From: Paludibacteraceae bacterium
GTDB taxonomy: Bacteria > Bacteroidota > Bacteroidia > Bacteroidales > Paludibacteraceae
Direction: 5' to 3'
DNA length: 64,000 nt
Assembly: GCA_905234835.1 (NCBI GenBank)
Contig: CAJOIZ010000009.1
Coordinates: 41,404 to 105,403, forward strand
The position numbers and the translations under genes were made by a program. The notes beneath the pieces are model-generated. The model ran no database searches, was not told the origin of the DNA, and saw only the letters and a program-made list of their open reading frames with translations. Positions 13,532 through 24,193 of the stretch are shown here, one piece after another; within the stretch, counting starts at the first letter, position 1, and each line of letters begins with the position of its first letter.

Positions 13532-15802
13532 ATGGATATTTTCAGCGATTTGAATGCTTCGCAACAGGCGGCAGTGTCTTATACAGAGGGTCCGTGTTTA
13601 GTGATAGCGGGTGCCGGAGCCGGCAAGACCCGTGTACTAACCTATAAAATAGCATACCTGCTTCAGCAGGGAGTTCGTGCCAACAACATATTAGCACTGA
13701 CATTCACCAACAAAGCCGCGAGAGAGATGAAGAGCCGGATAGCGCAACTCGTGCCTGAAGGTGATGCCCGTTACCTGTGGATGGGGACGTTCCATAGCAT
13801 CTGTGCGCGTATTCTCCGCCAAGAGGCAGAGAAATTAGGTTACACGCGTGACTATTCCATCTATGACACGACAGACAGCAAGTCGCTAATCAAGCAAATC
13901 ATCAAGCAGAAGCAATTGGATGATAACGTGTATAAGCCCACGTTGATACAGTCGCGTATATCGGCGGCAAAGAACGCGTTGATTTCATACGAGGCTTATG
14001 CCCGCAACAGTTCTTTTACAGAGCGTGACCGCTTTGACCGTCTATATGAGATGGCGGAATTGTATCGTCTGTACGACGAACGTCTGAAAGCGGCAAACGC
14101 TATGGACTTTGACGACTTGCTCAAGAATATATGTTTGCTGTTTCAGACGAACGCAGATGTGCTGCGCTATTATCAGAGTATCTTCCAATACGTGCTGGTA
14201 GATGAGTATCAGGACACAAACTATGCGCAATATATTATTGTGAAGATGTTAGCTGAGCCAGAGAACCGCATCAGTGTAGTAGGTGACGATGCACAGTCCA
14301 TCTATTCGTTCCGCGGTGCGGACATACGCAATATACTGACTTTCCAACAGGGTTATCCTGATGCCAAACTATTCAAGCTGGAACAGAACTACCGTTCGAC
14401 ACAGACGATAGTGAAGGCTGCTAACAGTCTGATTCATCACAATGAGAACCAGATTTATAAAGAGATATTCTCAGACAAGGCGGTTGGCGACACCATCCAG
14501 TTGTCGTCCTATATGTCTGACCGCGAAGAAGCAACAGGCGTTGCTACTATCATCAAGAAGAAATACGCCAAGCAGCTCGATGATGTGGCTATACTGTACA
14601 GAACGAATGCACAGTCGCGTGTATTCGAGAACGAGTTGCGCAAGAGCGGTATAGCCTACCGTATCTACGGCGGTATGTCCTTTTACCAGCGCAAGGAGGT
14701 GAAAGATGCATTGGCTTATTTCCGTTTAGCCTCCAATCCGTTAGACAATGAGGCTTTCCAGCGTGTGATTGACCTTCCGTCCCGAGGAATAGGCGATATG
14801 ACTGTCCGCAAGGTATCCGAATGCGCTATAGCGGACAATTGCGGTATGCTGGCAGTAGCAGGTAATCCTGTGGAGCATAACCTTCATGTGTCTGTAACGA
14901 TGATGAAGCGTCTTCGTGATTTCTCACGTATGATACAGAACTTCTCTGATGCTATGGAGAGCAAGAACGCCTATGATTTTGCGGAGATGGTATTACGCGA
15001 TTCCGGTCTGATGGCTTTTCTGATGAGTGACACAAGTTCGGAAGGTCGTGACCGAAAGGAGAACCTTGATGAACTGCTGAGTGCAATACATGATTTTACT
15101 GACCAACGTATGCAGGAGGGAATCGATTTTACTCCTATACAAGATTTTCTTGCCGAGGTAAGTCTTCTGACAGACCAAGACGAGAACCTGAAGGACGTTA
15201 CTCCGCGTGTAACGTTGATGACCGTTCATTCGGCAAAAGGGTTGGAGTTCCCTTACGTATTCATTGCCGGAATGGAAGAGAATCTGTTCCCTTCACAATA
15301 CTGCACCAAGCCTGATGAGTTAGAAGAGGAACGCAGACTACTGTATGTCGCCATCACTCGTGCGATGACGAATGTATATATCAGTTTTGCCAAGTCCCGT
15401 TTCCGCAACGGTTCTGTTTCGTTCGCTTCACCATCACGTTTTTTGAACGAAATAGACCGTTCGTATCTGCGTCTTTCCTCCTCATCGTCTGCTTCTGCGC
15501 GTCCTATGCCTATAAATCCGCGCAAGGAAGAACAAGAACGTGTACAGATAGGCGGCAGAAATCTTAACAGTCTTCAGTCGTTAAGCCGTTCAGCAAGCAA
15601 AGCGCAAGAGGACAAGTCAATTGTAAAGACTATCACAAGTGAGTGGAAGCCGGGTGACCGTGTAGAACACCGTGTGTTCGGTCAAGGAACGGTGAAGAGT
15701 ATCTATATCGACAACGACAACGAGAAGATTGACATCGTCTTTGACAAGGTAGGCAAGAAGACGCTACTACTGACGTATGCCAAGCTGAGCAGAGCAGAGT
15801 GA
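13532..15802 (+). CDS. UvrD/PcrA-type superfamily 1 DNA helicase
   Basis: 756 residues from ATG 13532 (an upstream TTG at 13523 is less likely). Walker A is GAGAGKT (27-33). Walker B VDEYQDTNYAQY (about 221), motif III GDDAQSIYSFRG, motif V TVHSAKGLEFPYVF and motif VI YVAITRAM are all intact. These 3'-5' helicases act in nucleotide excision and mismatch repair and clear RecA or RNA polymerase from DNA. The C-terminal region has the usual Tudor-like end (about 700-750, WKPGDRVEHRVFGQGTVKS). The 3' end overlaps the convergent phosphoesterase gene by 36 bp. Confidence 0.95.
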   Translation: MDIFSDLNASQQAAVSYTEGPCLVIAGAGAGKTRVLTYKIAYLLQQGVRANNILALTFTNKAAREMKSRIAQLVPEGDARYLWMGTFHSICARILRQEAEKLGYTRDYSIYDTTDSKSLIKQIIKQKQLDDNVYKPTLIQSRISAAKNALISYEAYARNSSFTERDRFDRLYEMAELYRLYDERLKAANAMDFDDLLKNICLLFQTNADVLRYYQSIFQYVLVDEYQDTNYAQYIIVKMLAEPENRISVVGDDAQSIYSFRGADIRNILTFQQGYPDAKLFKLEQNYRSTQTIVKAANSLIHHNENQIYKEIFSDKAVGDTIQLSSYMSDREEATGVATIIKKKYAKQLDDVAILYRTNAQSRVFENELRKSGIAYRIYGGMSFYQRKEVKDALAYFRLASNPLDNEAFQRVIDLPSRGIGDMTVRKVSECAIADNCGMLAVAGNPVEHNLHVSVTMMKRLRDFSRMIQNFSDAMESKNAYDFAEMVLRDSGLMAFLMSDTSSEGRDRKENLDELLSAIHDFTDQRMQEGIDFTPIQDFLAEVSLLTDQDENLKDVTPRVTLMTVHSAKGLEFPYVFIAGMEENLFPSQYCTKPDELEEERRLLYVAITRAMTNVYISFAKSRFRNGSVSFASPSRFLNEIDRSYLRLSSSSSASARPMPINPRKEEQERVQIGGRNLNSLQSLSRSASKAQEDKSIVKTITSEWKPGDRVEHRVFGQGTVKSIYIDNDNEKIDIVFDKVGKKTLLLTYAKLSRAE

Positions 15803-16912
15803 GTCGGTAAGCGCAGGTGCCATCGGTTCTATGTATGTTCTCAGGAAAGTAGCGGGATTCGTATTGTCCGTGGCTGCTGAATCGGGTTGGTGAACAACCT
15901 GTACAAGGTCGATAAGCTCACCCGTATCCAAAAGTCGTGTTTCGACAGAGAGTGTATCGTAGCGGGTAGAAGGGAGCCTGTCAGACGGCGTATATCTTTT
16001 TACCGTTACTATATTATATACCCTATTCTCCGAACAGAGGAACGATACGTTCGGGTTTTTCTTTGTTTTGTAGTATTTCCCTGCACTATTGGTGACGATA
16101 AAAGGTAATCGTCTTGCGTAGTTGTGGTCATGTCCGGCAAAGACAATGTCCGCATTCAGCAAGACACGTTTGAAAGTAAGCCAAACAAGCGGGTTCTGCC
16201 GTCCTTTGGCAACAGAACATACGGGATGATGCATCATCACTACCGTGAACCTATCGCCAGCCTCTTGCAGAGTCTTCCTAACCCATGTATTGACGATAGT
16301 GTAGTCGGAAAGCCGCTGCAGTCCGTTGGTATCAATAACAATGAGACGGAGGTCGGTGAAATCTATGTAGTAGGTCGAGCCGAGGAAACGTTGGGGACCA
16401 TTGAGTGGTTGCGGGAAGAGCTCATACCAAAGGTCGGGTAAACGGCGGATTATGCCTTTTCTATACTCGTGGTTTCCCGGAGTATTGACAAGGGGCAAGT
16501 GTTCAAACGGTGTTCCTTCCAATTCGCTTTCCAATTGCTGCACATAAAAGAAATATCCCCTTTCTATGAAGTCGCCAAGCTGCGCATAGAAGTCCAGATA
16601 CGGATGTCTTGCCGCAAGTGCTGCCCATTGGATACTGTCTATGCCGTTATGTACATCTCCGAGAAGCAAGAAGGCAAGTGTGTCGGGTTGGTTAAGATCC
16701 TGCCATACAGCGGAATGTCCGTCCCTGTATTTGGCAAAGCCGTCCAGTGATTCTTCGTTGAAGGTATGAAAGGTGTACTGTACGGTATCACCTGTCCAGA
16801 CAGGTTCTTCCGGATTAACAAACCAAGCCTTCCAACGGACGGCACATAGTATAATGCCGGCCGTCAGAAGGATAAAGAGGATGATGAGTGACGTTGTTTG
16901 TCTGGTACTCAT
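15767..16912 (-). CDS. Calcineurin-like metallophosphoesterase, membrane-anchored or exported
   Basis: 381 residues. An N-terminal helix (about 7-25) serves as anchor or uncleaved signal. Metallophosphoesterase motifs follow in order: LLGDVHNG (about 83), QLGDFIERG (about 111), NTPGNHEY (about 143), HHPVCSV (about 228) and FAGHDHNYAR (about 257). These give the two-metal site D, H, D, N, H, H. The substrate is unknown. It follows the DUF3127 gene by 17 bases, so both lie in one transcript, and converges with uvrD with a 36-bp overlap and no visible terminator between. Confidence 0.85.
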   Translation of the reverse strand: MSTRQTTSLIILFILLTAGIILCAVRWKAWFVNPEEPVWTGDTVQYTFHTFNEESLDGFAKYRDGHSAVWQDLNQPDTLAFLLLGDVHNGIDSIQWAALAARHPYLDFYAQLGDFIERGYFFYVQQLESELEGTPFEHLPLVNTPGNHEYRKGIIRRLPDLWYELFPQPLNGPQRFLGSTYYIDFTDLRLIVIDTNGLQRLSDYTIVNTWVRKTLQEAGDRFTVVMMHHPVCSVAKGRQNPLVWLTFKRVLLNADIVFAGHDHNYARRLPFIVTNSAGKYYKTKKNPNVSFLCSENRVYNIVTVKRYTPSDRLPSTRYDTLSVETRLLDTGELIDLVQVVHQPDSAATDNTNPATFLRTYIEPMAPALTDSLCSAQLGIRQ

Positions 16913-16929
16913 TGTCCCGTGTCTGTTTG

Positions 16930-17355
16930 TCAGAAGGGCAGGTCTTCTGTTTCGTCCTGTCCAACGGAGTCGAAGGTAGCCGTATTGGCTGTCTCGGGAT
17001 TAACCATCGGAGCGGGAGCTGCCGGTGTAGCCGGTGAATTGGTAGCCGGTGCTGCAACAGGAGCAGCAGGCTGCTGTCCGAGAACATTACCCTGCTGCAC
17101 GCGCCAAGCACGGATAGAGGTGTACCAGCGTCCGTTATACTCACGGCTTTCGATGTCGAACGAAACGGTAACAATGTCGTCCACGTTGCATGGGTTGTTC
17201 TTAATGCGGTCCTCTCCGAATATCTCGAAGCATACTTTACGAGGGTATTGTTCTTGCGTTTCAAGGACATACGACTGCGATTTCCACGGGTTTCCTGTCT
17301 TACTTACGCCTTCCTGCAAAGGGAGGACTTGGATGATTTTGCCTACGATATCCAT
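16930..17355 (-). CDS. DUF3127 single-strand-DNA-binding-like protein
   Basis: 141 residues. An OB-fold-like domain at about 1-90 (MDIVGKIIQVLPLQEGVSKT, then KVCFEIFGED) is characteristic of DUF3127, a Bacteroidota family. A Pro/Ala/Asn-rich linker (about 92-125) leads to an acidic end, DETEDLPF, which copies the C-terminal interaction tip of bacterial SSB (DDDIPF). It therefore probably binds DNA and recruits repair or replication partners. It precedes the phosphoesterase gene by 17 bases. Confidence 0.8.
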   Translation of the reverse strand: MDIVGKIIQVLPLQEGVSKTGNPWKSQSYVLETQEQYPRKVCFEIFGEDRIKNNPCNVDDIVTVSFDIESREYNGRWYTSIRAWRVQQGNVLGQQPAAPVAAPATNSPATPAAPAPMVNPETANTATFDSVGQDETEDLPF

Positions 17356-17568
17356 AGTTTTTAGTTTAGAGTTGAAAGTTTAAAGTTGAGAGAAGTTCGG
17401 TGGTTTATAGTTGAGAGTTTATAGTTGATAGTTGAGAGTAGTTGAAAGTTTAAAGTTGAAAGTTGAGAGAAGTTCGGTAGTTTAGAGTTGAGGGTTGAAA
17501 GTTGATAGTTAAGAGTAGTTGAAAGTTTAAAGTTGATAGTTGATAATTGATAATTGAGAGTTTATTGT
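17356..17568. repeat. Low-complexity spacer with a 77-bp tandem duplication
   Basis: Words of the type GTTGAAAGTTTAAAGTTGAG fill the spacer. A block starting GTTGAGAGAAGTTCGG at 17385 recurs at 17462, giving a 77-bp period with few changes. Similar words occur at 1-30 and 30805-30860. No ORF is present. It lies between pgk and the DUF3127 gene on the minus strand. Confidence 0.7.
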
Positions 17569-18816
17569 TTATGCGTTGATGGCTGCTACGCCGGGGAGAG
17601 TCTTGCCTTCAATGGCTTCAAGAAGTGCACCACCTCCAGTGGAGATGTAACTAACCTGATCAGCAAGATGAAGCTTGTTGATACAAGCCACACTATCACC
17701 ACCTCCTATCAGACTATAAGCGCCATTGGCAGTGGCTTTGGCAATAGAGTGTGCGATAGCCTCAGACCCTTTGGCGAACTTGTCCATCTCAAAGACACCG
17801 GCAGGTCCGTTCCAAAGAATCGTTTTAGCGGACTCAATGTACTGTGCAAAGAGTTTGCAACTGTCGGGACCGATGTCCATACCCATCCAATTGTCGGGGA
17901 TAGCGTTGGAGGGGCATACTTGTGTATCAGCGTCATCGGCAAAGCGGTTGGCAACTACGGTATCGGTAGCAAGAACGAGTTGCACGCCTTTCTCTTTCGC
18001 CTGTTGCAGGATATCCAAAGCAAGCTGCAACTGTTCGTCCTCACAAATAGAAGTACCAATCTTGCCTCCCATAGCCTTTACGAAGGTATAGGTCATGCCA
18101 CCGCAAATGATAAGGTTGTCTACCTTATTGAGAAGGTTGGTGATGATACCGATTTTGGTGCTGACCTTAGAACCACCCATAATGGCAGTGAAGGGTCGGC
18201 GGATGTTATTAAGTACGTTTTCAACGGCTTGCACCTCTTTCTCCATCAACATACCGAGCATCTTGTTGTCGGCGTCGAAGAAGTCGGCTATAACCGCCGT
18301 CGAAGCGTGCTTGCGGTGAGCCGTTCCGAAAGCATCGTTGACGTAGCAGTCAGCGTAAGAAGCAAGTGTCTGCGCAAAAGCCTTCTGAGCGGTCTTCATC
18401 GCCTTTTTGGCGTCCTCATAAGCGGGGTCCGTTTTTTCTATGCCGACGGGTTTGCCTTCCTCTTCGGGGTAGAAGCGAAGGTTTTCGAGGAGCAGTACTT
18501 CTCCTGCCTTGAGCGCGGCAGCCTGCTCCTGCGCTTTGGCGCAATCGTCAGCGAAGAGGACCGGTCTTCCGAGCGCCTGACTAAGGGCAGGGACAATCTG
18601 CTTCAGACTGAGCTTGGCAGAGGGTTTGCCTTTGGGTTTGCCCATGTGAGACATGAGGATAAGCGCTCCTCCGTCGTTGAGAATTTTTTGCAACGTCGGG
18701 AGTGCACCACGGATGCGGGTGTCGTCTGTTATCTGTCCGTTGTCGTCAAGAGGCACATTAAAATCGACTCTGACGATGGCTTTTTTTCCTTGAAATTGGT
18801 AGTTAGTAATAGTCAT
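17569..18816 (-). CDS. pgk: Phosphoglycerate kinase
   Basis: 415 residues, the normal length for the glycolytic enzyme that transfers phosphate from 1,3-bisphosphoglycerate to ADP. The N-terminal [19 protein letters not shown], the substrate site [10 protein letters not shown] (about 54-63), the hinge-region [10 protein letters not shown] (about 169-178) and the nucleotide-binding C-terminal IGGGDSVA (about 366) and [14 protein letters not shown] are intact. A TACTTTTG -7 box at 18910-18917 sits about 94 bases upstream. No partner gene is in the same transcript apart from a possible read-through into the DUF3127 gene. Confidence 0.97.
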   Translation of the reverse strand: MTITNYQFQGKKAIVRVDFNVPLDDNGQITDDTRIRGALPTLQKILNDGGALILMSHMGKPKGKPSAKLSLKQIVPALSQALGRPVLFADDCAKAQEQAAALKAGEVLLLENLRFYPEEEGKPVGIEKTDPAYEDAKKAMKTAQKAFAQTLASYADCYVNDAFGTAHRKHASTAVIADFFDADNKMLGMLMEKEVQAVENVLNNIRRPFTAIMGGSKVSTKIGIITNLLNKVDNLIICGGMTYTFVKAMGGKIGTSICEDEQLQLALDILQQAKEKGVQLVLATDTVVANRFADDADTQVCPSNAIPDNWMGMDIGPDSCKLFAQYIESAKTILWNGPAGVFEMDKFAKGSEAIAHSIAKATANGAYSLIGGGDSVACINKLHLADQVSYISTGGGALLEAIEGKTLPGVAAINA

Positions 18817-18909
18817 AATTCGTTGTATTTTATGTGTTTTGTGTGTTCAATTATCAGACACGGTGCGTGTCGCCGGCGTTCAGCACGCCCTATTGTGCCA
18901 AAATCGCCG

Positions 18910-18917
18910 CAAAAGTA
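18910..18917 (-). promoter_or_regulatory. -7 box of pgk
   Basis: TACTTTTG on the minus strand, followed by a GCGGCG start region. Leader about 90 nt. Confidence 0.55.
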
Positions 18918-19106
18918 ATTATTTATTGTGAATAATGCAACAATTTATCGAAAAAGTAATCAAAAACAGAGCAATCAGAGAGTCCTTGACCCCCATCGGC
19001 AGCGGTTCGTGTCATTTGCTATTCGTGGAGCCGAGGGTGCGGAGTAAATTTCACAAGGCTGTGAGTCGCTAAAACCTTCGGTAAAGTATGCTTAATGTAT
19101 CGCGTC

Positions 19107-19183
19107 GTTATCGACTCGTTATCGTGTCGTTATCGACTCGTTATCGTGTCGTTGTCGTGTCGTTTCCGTGTCGTTGCCGTCTC
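19107..19183. repeat. 11-bp-period array (GTTATCGTGTC type)
   Basis: Seven consecutive 11-mers. The first four alternate GTTATCGACTC and GTTATCGTGTC; the next three drift to GTTGTCGTGTC, GTTTCCGTGTC and GTTGCCGTCTC. The period is exactly 11 throughout. Confidence 0.8.
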
Positions 19184-19303
19184 GTTGCCGTAGTTGCTTG
19201 CTGACTGGTCACTGTTGGACCGCTGTTGCTGTTGGACCGCTGTCGCTGTTGGGGACTACGTGTTGGGGACTTCGTGTTGGGGAGTGAATGGTAGAGAAAC
19301 AAT

Positions 19304-19343
19304 CATAGAGCGGTAACTTCGTGTTGGAAATTACCGCTCTATG
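19304..19343 (-). terminator. Terminator of the hexosaminidase-to-M16 operon
   Basis: A perfect 13-bp stem (CATAGAGCGGTAA, 19304-19316, with complement at 19331-19343) about 45 bases after the M16 stop. On the minus strand ATTGTTTCTC follows. Confidence 0.7.
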
Positions 19344-19387
19344 ACTGCTTATATCTAACTCGCGTAATACTGCGGGGGTGCGGTCCG

Positions 19388-22192
19388 CTATTCAGCAGGA
19401 GACATCACCACTTCGAACATATTGCCCGCTTCGACGAGACGGGTCAGAAGCGACTGAATCTTCTCTCCAGTGATGCCCTGCACGGTCTTCTCGTAATCCG
19501 CCAACAGGTCGTCTCCATAGACATACTTGTCATACACAGCACTACGCCACCACCAGTTCTTCTGCAGGTTCTCCTGATAGTCCTTGAGCATCGACTCTTT
19601 CTCCTTTTGGAGGTCCTGCGCCAAAGGTCCGTCCTTAACGATGGTCTGCACCTCTTCGTGGATAACCTGCATCAGTCTTTCCTCTTTCTCGGGGTCGGTG
19701 TCGAACTGCATAACGAGCCTTGCCGAAGCATACGGGATACGCGTTACCCATCCGGCACACCCTACTCCATAACTGCCTCCCTCGCGCTCACGGATAGACT
19801 CGAGGTAACGTGTGCCGAGAATGCGACCAATCAGCTCCATAATCACTTCGTTCTCGAGGGTGTAAGGAATCTCGTCAGAGGTATATTGGATGCGGTTGGT
19901 GGTCTGATGAATCTCCATCTCGCGGGTGAAATAGTTCTTGACTATCCCCTGCGGAGCATGAATGTTCCAGTCGTGCCACTTTTCGGGTTCGGCTTTCTTT
20001 GTTTTGAGTCCTCCAATCCACTGGCAGACAGCTTTCCGGACGGTCTTGTCGTTGGGGTTGATGTCGCCCACGAAGAGGAATGTGAAGTCGCCCGGGTTGT
20101 TGAAGCGGTCGTGGTAGATTTCCATCACTTTGTCGAGCGACACCTTTGCCAAGGCATCCATGTCGAAGATGAGGGTACGCTCGGAATGGCATGACTGTGT
20201 GAGAGCCAGCGAGTCGGAGAAGATGGTCTTGTGGTTCTTGTTGCGGTTGATGAGCCACTCTCTCTGCTTGCCCATATAGGTCTCGTAGGCTTTCTCATCA
20301 CGGCGGGGAGCAGTGAAATTGAGATAGACAAGCTGGAGCATAGTCTCGAAATCCTTTATATTGGAGCTACCCCATACGGACTCGGAATAAGTGTCAATGG
20401 AGAGTGAAGCACTTGCGCTCTTGCCCGTCAGGGCTTTGCCTAACTCGCGGTGGGTGAAGTCGCCAATACCCATCTCGCTGATAATGGACGTGGTCAGCCG
20501 CAGCGAAGGCAGGTCTTCGGTCTTGACGAGGGATGAGCCACCCATAGAGAACGCCTGCAAGGAGATGGTGTTCTCCTCGAACTTGGAAGGACGGAAGATG
20601 ACGCGTATGCCGTTGCTGAGCGTCCACTCGGTAGTGCCATAGCGTTCGTCCTTGGAAACGGCTTTGATTTTACCCGCCTTGGGGGCTTTCTTAACCAACT
20701 GTGTGCGGTAAACGAGCTCGTCAGGTGTCTCTATTTCAATGTTCTGTACGTCGTTCATCATAGCCAGCACTTCCGCCTCAGTAGGGATATGTATGCCCTC
20801 TTTCTCCTGACCGGTAATAGCCACTGTGGGATGGTTGTGCATCAGCGTGCGCACCATCATATTGAGTTCGGTAAGTGTGATGGTAGGAATCTGCTCCTGC
20901 GCGAACCGCACTTCCCACTCGATACCCGGAATGGATTCGTGGTCCTCAAAGTTGCGCACGTACTCGTTGACATACGAGCGGTTGCTGCGCGTGTTCTTGC
21001 TCTTGAGGGAGTTCTCCATGCCATTGAGATAATTGGTTTTCACGCGGTCCAGTTCGCTCTGACGGAAGCCGTAACGCTGCATCTTCTCAAGCTGGTAGAG
21101 GAGGTCTTTGAGCGCCTCGGTCTCGCGTCCCTCTTTGGGACTGACAGAAGCCACAAAAGCGTCTTTGAGCTTGACCACCTCACCATAGCCTATCCACGCC
21201 CCTTTGAAAGAGGCATCCGGCTCCTGCGTCATATCGCCGAAACGACTGTTCATCATCGAACTGATAAGTGACAAGCACATATTGCGACGGTACTCATAAG
21301 GTGTGTTAATCAGACTCTGCGGCATCTGCTCGTGCAACCACTCGATATTGATGTCGGTGCTTTGCGCCTCTTTGTTGGAAGCGGTAACGACCCGTGCACG
21401 GTCGTTGAAAGGCACAGTATGGAGAGGTCTTTCGCCACGATTGGGACGTGCGGGCACATCTTTCCACAAGTCCTTAATCTTCTGCTCAATTTGGTCCACA
21501 TCTATATCTCCCACAACGATGATGGCCTGCAGGTCGGGTCCGTACCACTTGTGGTAGTAGTCGCGGAGGGCATCGTAAGCGAAGTTGTTGATAACCGCCG
21601 TATCCCCTATCACGTCGCGCTTGCCGTACTGTGTGCCCGGGTATTTCTTGGCTATAATGTCCTTGTAGAGCAGGCGTCCGGGTGTGGCACGCGTGCGCCA
21701 TTCCTCGCGAATGACACCCCTTTCGGCATCAATCTCGTCCGGCTCAAGCAACAGTCCGCACGACCAGTCGTACATGACCAACAAGGCAGAGTCGATAATG
21801 CCTTCGCGAACGGTAGGCACATCGCTCAAACGATAAACAGTCTCATCAATAGAGGTATAGGCGTTGATATTGCCACCGAAATTGACACCGATGGACTCAA
21901 AATAGTTGATTATACCCTTTCCTGCAAAGTGCTTGGTTCCATTGAAAGCCATGTGCTCAAGGAAATGGGCGAGGCCGTTCTGGTTATCCTCTTCGAGGAC
22001 AGCACCCACGGCTTGCGCGATATGGAACTCGGCACGCTGCTTAGGCTGCTCATTGTGACGGATGTAGTAGGTCAGTCCATTGTCCAAATGACCCACGCGC
22101 ACGTCCTTGTCAACAGGTAACTTGTCGGTTCGCTGCGCCGACATAGCGAGGACTACACAGAGCAGTCCCAAAGTCATCATTGTCTTTTTCAT
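19388..22192 (-). CDS. M16-family zinc metallopeptidase (pitrilysin type), exported
   Basis: 934 residues, a full-length two-half M16 enzyme. A signal peptide (about 1-19, ending AMSAQ) is followed by the inverted zinc motif HFLEH (76-80) in GLAHFLEHMAFNGT, and the third ligand glutamate is in the DAERGVIREEWR segment. The second half (from about 520) is the inactive partner domain. Such Bacteroidota enzymes degrade peptides in the periplasm. It starts 3 nt after the ftsH stop and is the last gene of a long operon that also includes another protease, FtsH. Confidence 0.93.
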   Translation of the reverse strand: MKKTMMTLGLLCVVLAMSAQRTDKLPVDKDVRVGHLDNGLTYYIRHNEQPKQRAEFHIAQAVGAVLEEDNQNGLAHFLEHMAFNGTKHFAGKGIINYFESIGVNFGGNINAYTSIDETVYRLSDVPTVREGIIDSALLVMYDWSCGLLLEPDEIDAERGVIREEWRTRATPGRLLYKDIIAKKYPGTQYGKRDVIGDTAVINNFAYDALRDYYHKWYGPDLQAIIVVGDIDVDQIEQKIKDLWKDVPARPNRGERPLHTVPFNDRARVVTASNKEAQSTDINIEWLHEQMPQSLINTPYEYRRNMCLSLISSMMNSRFGDMTQEPDASFKGAWIGYGEVVKLKDAFVASVSPKEGRETEALKDLLYQLEKMQRYGFRQSELDRVKTNYLNGMENSLKSKNTRSNRSYVNEYVRNFEDHESIPGIEWEVRFAQEQIPTITLTELNMMVRTLMHNHPTVAITGQEKEGIHIPTEAEVLAMMNDVQNIEIETPDELVYRTQLVKKAPKAGKIKAVSKDERYGTTEWTLSNGIRVIFRPSKFEENTISLQAFSMGGSSLVKTEDLPSLRLTTSIISEMGIGDFTHRELGKALTGKSASASLSIDTYSESVWGSSNIKDFETMLQLVYLNFTAPRRDEKAYETYMGKQREWLINRNKNHKTIFSDSLALTQSCHSERTLIFDMDALAKVSLDKVMEIYHDRFNNPGDFTFLFVGDINPNDKTVRKAVCQWIGGLKTKKAEPEKWHDWNIHAPQGIVKNYFTREMEIHQTTNRIQYTSDEIPYTLENEVIMELIGRILGTRYLESIREREGGSYGVGCAGWVTRIPYASARLVMQFDTDPEKEERLMQVIHEEVQTIVKDGPLAQDLQKEKESMLKDYQENLQKNWWWRSAVYDKYVYGDDLLADYEKTVQGITGEKIQSLLTRLVEAGNMFEVVMSPAE

Positions 22193-22195
22193 CTT

Positions 22196-24193
22196 TTATG
22201 CATTTAATTCAGTTTGTGCTTGTGTTTCTTCCGATTGTGCGGAGGCGTTTTCCTCAATTATTTCGTCTCCACGGCTTTTCCACGGTCTGGGTCCGAGGAC
22301 GCTTTCCACATCGTCGCTGGTTATCACCTCACGTTCGATAAGCATCTCGGCAATGCGATGGTGCTGTTCGGCATGCTGCTCCAGAATCTGCTTTGCCCGC
22401 GCCATCTGTCCGCTGATGATAGCCGAGGTCTCACTGTCAATCACTTGGGCAGTCTGCTCGCTATAGGGCTTGGTCATAGCGTACTCATAGCGACCGGTAG
22501 AGTCGTAGAAACTGATGTCCTTCAGTTTGTCCGACATACCGTAGTAAGCGACCATTGCAAATGCCTGTTTGGTGGCACGCTCGAGGTCATTGAGTGCGCC
22601 CGTGGAAGTCTGGTTGAGGAAGCATTGCTCGGCAGCCCGTCCGCCCAAGAGAGCGCACAGTTCGTCCAATATATGCTCCTTGTTGGTCAGCTGCCTTTCT
22701 TCGGGCAGATACCAAGCCGCTCCAAGAGCCGCTCCACGGGGGACAATGGTTACTTTGACCAGGGGATTAGCCCATTGGAGCAGCCAACTGATAGTGGCAT
22801 GCCCCGCCTCGTGGTAAGCAATGGAGCGTTTCTCCTCGTCCGTAAGAATCTTGTTTTTACGTTCCAAGCCGCCTACAATGCGGTCCACAGCGTCCATAAA
22901 GTCCTGCTTGCCAACAGTCTTACGGTCGTGGCGCGCCGCAATAAGAGCCGCCTCGTTGCACACGTTGGCTATATCCGCTCCAGAGAATCCGGGTGTCTGC
23001 TTGCTCAGGAAATTGATGTCCACCGTGCTGTCCAATTTGAGAGGCTTGAGGTGCACGCCAAATATCTCTTTGCGCTCCTGCAGGTCGGGCAGTTCGACAT
23101 GAATCTGCCGGTCGAAACGTCCTGCACGAAGCAGAGCCGGGTCAAGTATTTCCGCACGGTTGGTAGCCGCCAAGATGATGACACCTGAGTTAGTACCAAA
23201 GCCGTCCATCTCGGTAAGGAGCTGGTTGAGGGTCGATTCGCGTTCGTCATTGCCACCCGTGATAGCCCCTTTGCCTCGTGCACGCCCTACGGCATCTATC
23301 TCGTCTATGAAGATGATGGCAGGTGCTTTCTCTTTGGCTTGACGGAAGAGATCACGTACCCGGCTGGCTCCCACACCCACGAACATCTCCACGAAATCGG
23401 AACCTGACATAGAGAAGAAAGGCACATCCGCTTCGCCTGCTACAGCCTTGGCAAGCAACGTCTTACCCGTACCCGGAGGACCTACCAGCAATGCACCTTT
23501 CGGTATCTTGCCGCCGAGGGTCGTATATTTCTCGGGGTTCTTAAGGAACGCCACAATCTCCTCCACTTCCTGCTTGGCTCCTTCCAAGCCGGCTACGTCC
23601 TTGAAGGTTACTTTGTCTTTCTGGTCCTTGTCAAAGAGACGGGCTTTGGCCTTTCCAACACCGAATATACCTCCCCCCATCTGACCTATACCACGACTCA
23701 TATAGACAAAGAAACCTATAATCAGAATCCACGGTATGACGTTCACCAACAGCAAGTACCATATATCTTTCGATTTCTCGTACTTGATATCAATGGGCTG
23801 CAAACCTGCATCTTTACGGCGGGCATTGATTTCGTCCGTGTACTTGGAGAACTCCTCCACAGAAGGTATTTGCGTAGAGAGCATACCCTTCACCTCCTGT
23901 GCCCGTTCCGGATTTCCAAACACCACATTGTACTGCTCGGGACGTATAGTAGCCTTAGCACTATTGTCGTCATACACAATCAGTTGCTCCACCATATCCC
24001 GCTCGATATAAGAGGTGAATTGTGTATAACTCAAGTCTTTTTCTATTTTCCGGCTATTGGAAGGATAGAAGAAAAACATCAATGCACCGAAGAGAAGCAA
24101 ATAGAGAAACCAACTCCACAAGCCTTTTTTCTTCGGGGGTTCAGTATTGTTGCCGGGCTGATTAGTCGGCTGCATATTCGGTTGTTGTGCCAT
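22196..24193 (-). CDS. ftsH: ATP-dependent zinc metalloprotease FtsH
   Basis: 665 residues from the ATG at 24193 (a GTG directly upstream is possible). Two membrane helices (about 25-43 and 145-165) flank a periplasmic domain. Walker A is GPPGTGKT (238-245), Walker [11 protein letters not shown], and the second region of homology has [20 protein letters not shown]. The zinc motif HEAGH lies in [14 protein letters not shown]. It degrades damaged membrane proteins and short-lived regulators. It overlaps the end of rsfS by about 30 bp, a common Bacteroidales gene order. Confidence 0.97.
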   Translation of the reverse strand: MAQQPNMQPTNQPGNNTEPPKKKGLWSWFLYLLLFGALMFFFYPSNSRKIEKDLSYTQFTSYIERDMVEQLIVYDDNSAKATIRPEQYNVVFGNPERAQEVKGMLSTQIPSVEEFSKYTDEINARRKDAGLQPIDIKYEKSKDIWYLLLVNVIPWILIIGFFVYMSRGIGQMGGGIFGVGKAKARLFDKDQKDKVTFKDVAGLEGAKQEVEEIVAFLKNPEKYTTLGGKIPKGALLVGPPGTGKTLLAKAVAGEADVPFFSMSGSDFVEMFVGVGASRVRDLFRQAKEKAPAIIFIDEIDAVGRARGKGAITGGNDERESTLNQLLTEMDGFGTNSGVIILAATNRAEILDPALLRAGRFDRQIHVELPDLQERKEIFGVHLKPLKLDSTVDINFLSKQTPGFSGADIANVCNEAALIAARHDRKTVGKQDFMDAVDRIVGGLERKNKILTDEEKRSIAYHEAGHATISWLLQWANPLVKVTIVPRGAALGAAWYLPEERQLTNKEHILDELCALLGGRAAEQCFLNQTSTGALNDLERATKQAFAMVAYYGMSDKLKDISFYDSTGRYEYAMTKPYSEQTAQVIDSETSAIISGQMARAKQILEQHAEQHHRIAEMLIEREVITSDDVESVLGPRPWKSRGDEIIEENASAQSEETQAQTELNA

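Larger units (their letters stand above)
18817..19387. other. Spacer with tandem repeats between pgk and the M16 peptidase gene
   Basis: No gene is supported. It contains the pgk promoter, the 11-bp array at 19107-19183, GTTGGACCGCTGTTG and GTTGGGGACTTCGT repeats at 19215-19290 and a terminator at 19304-19343. Confidence 0.7.
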
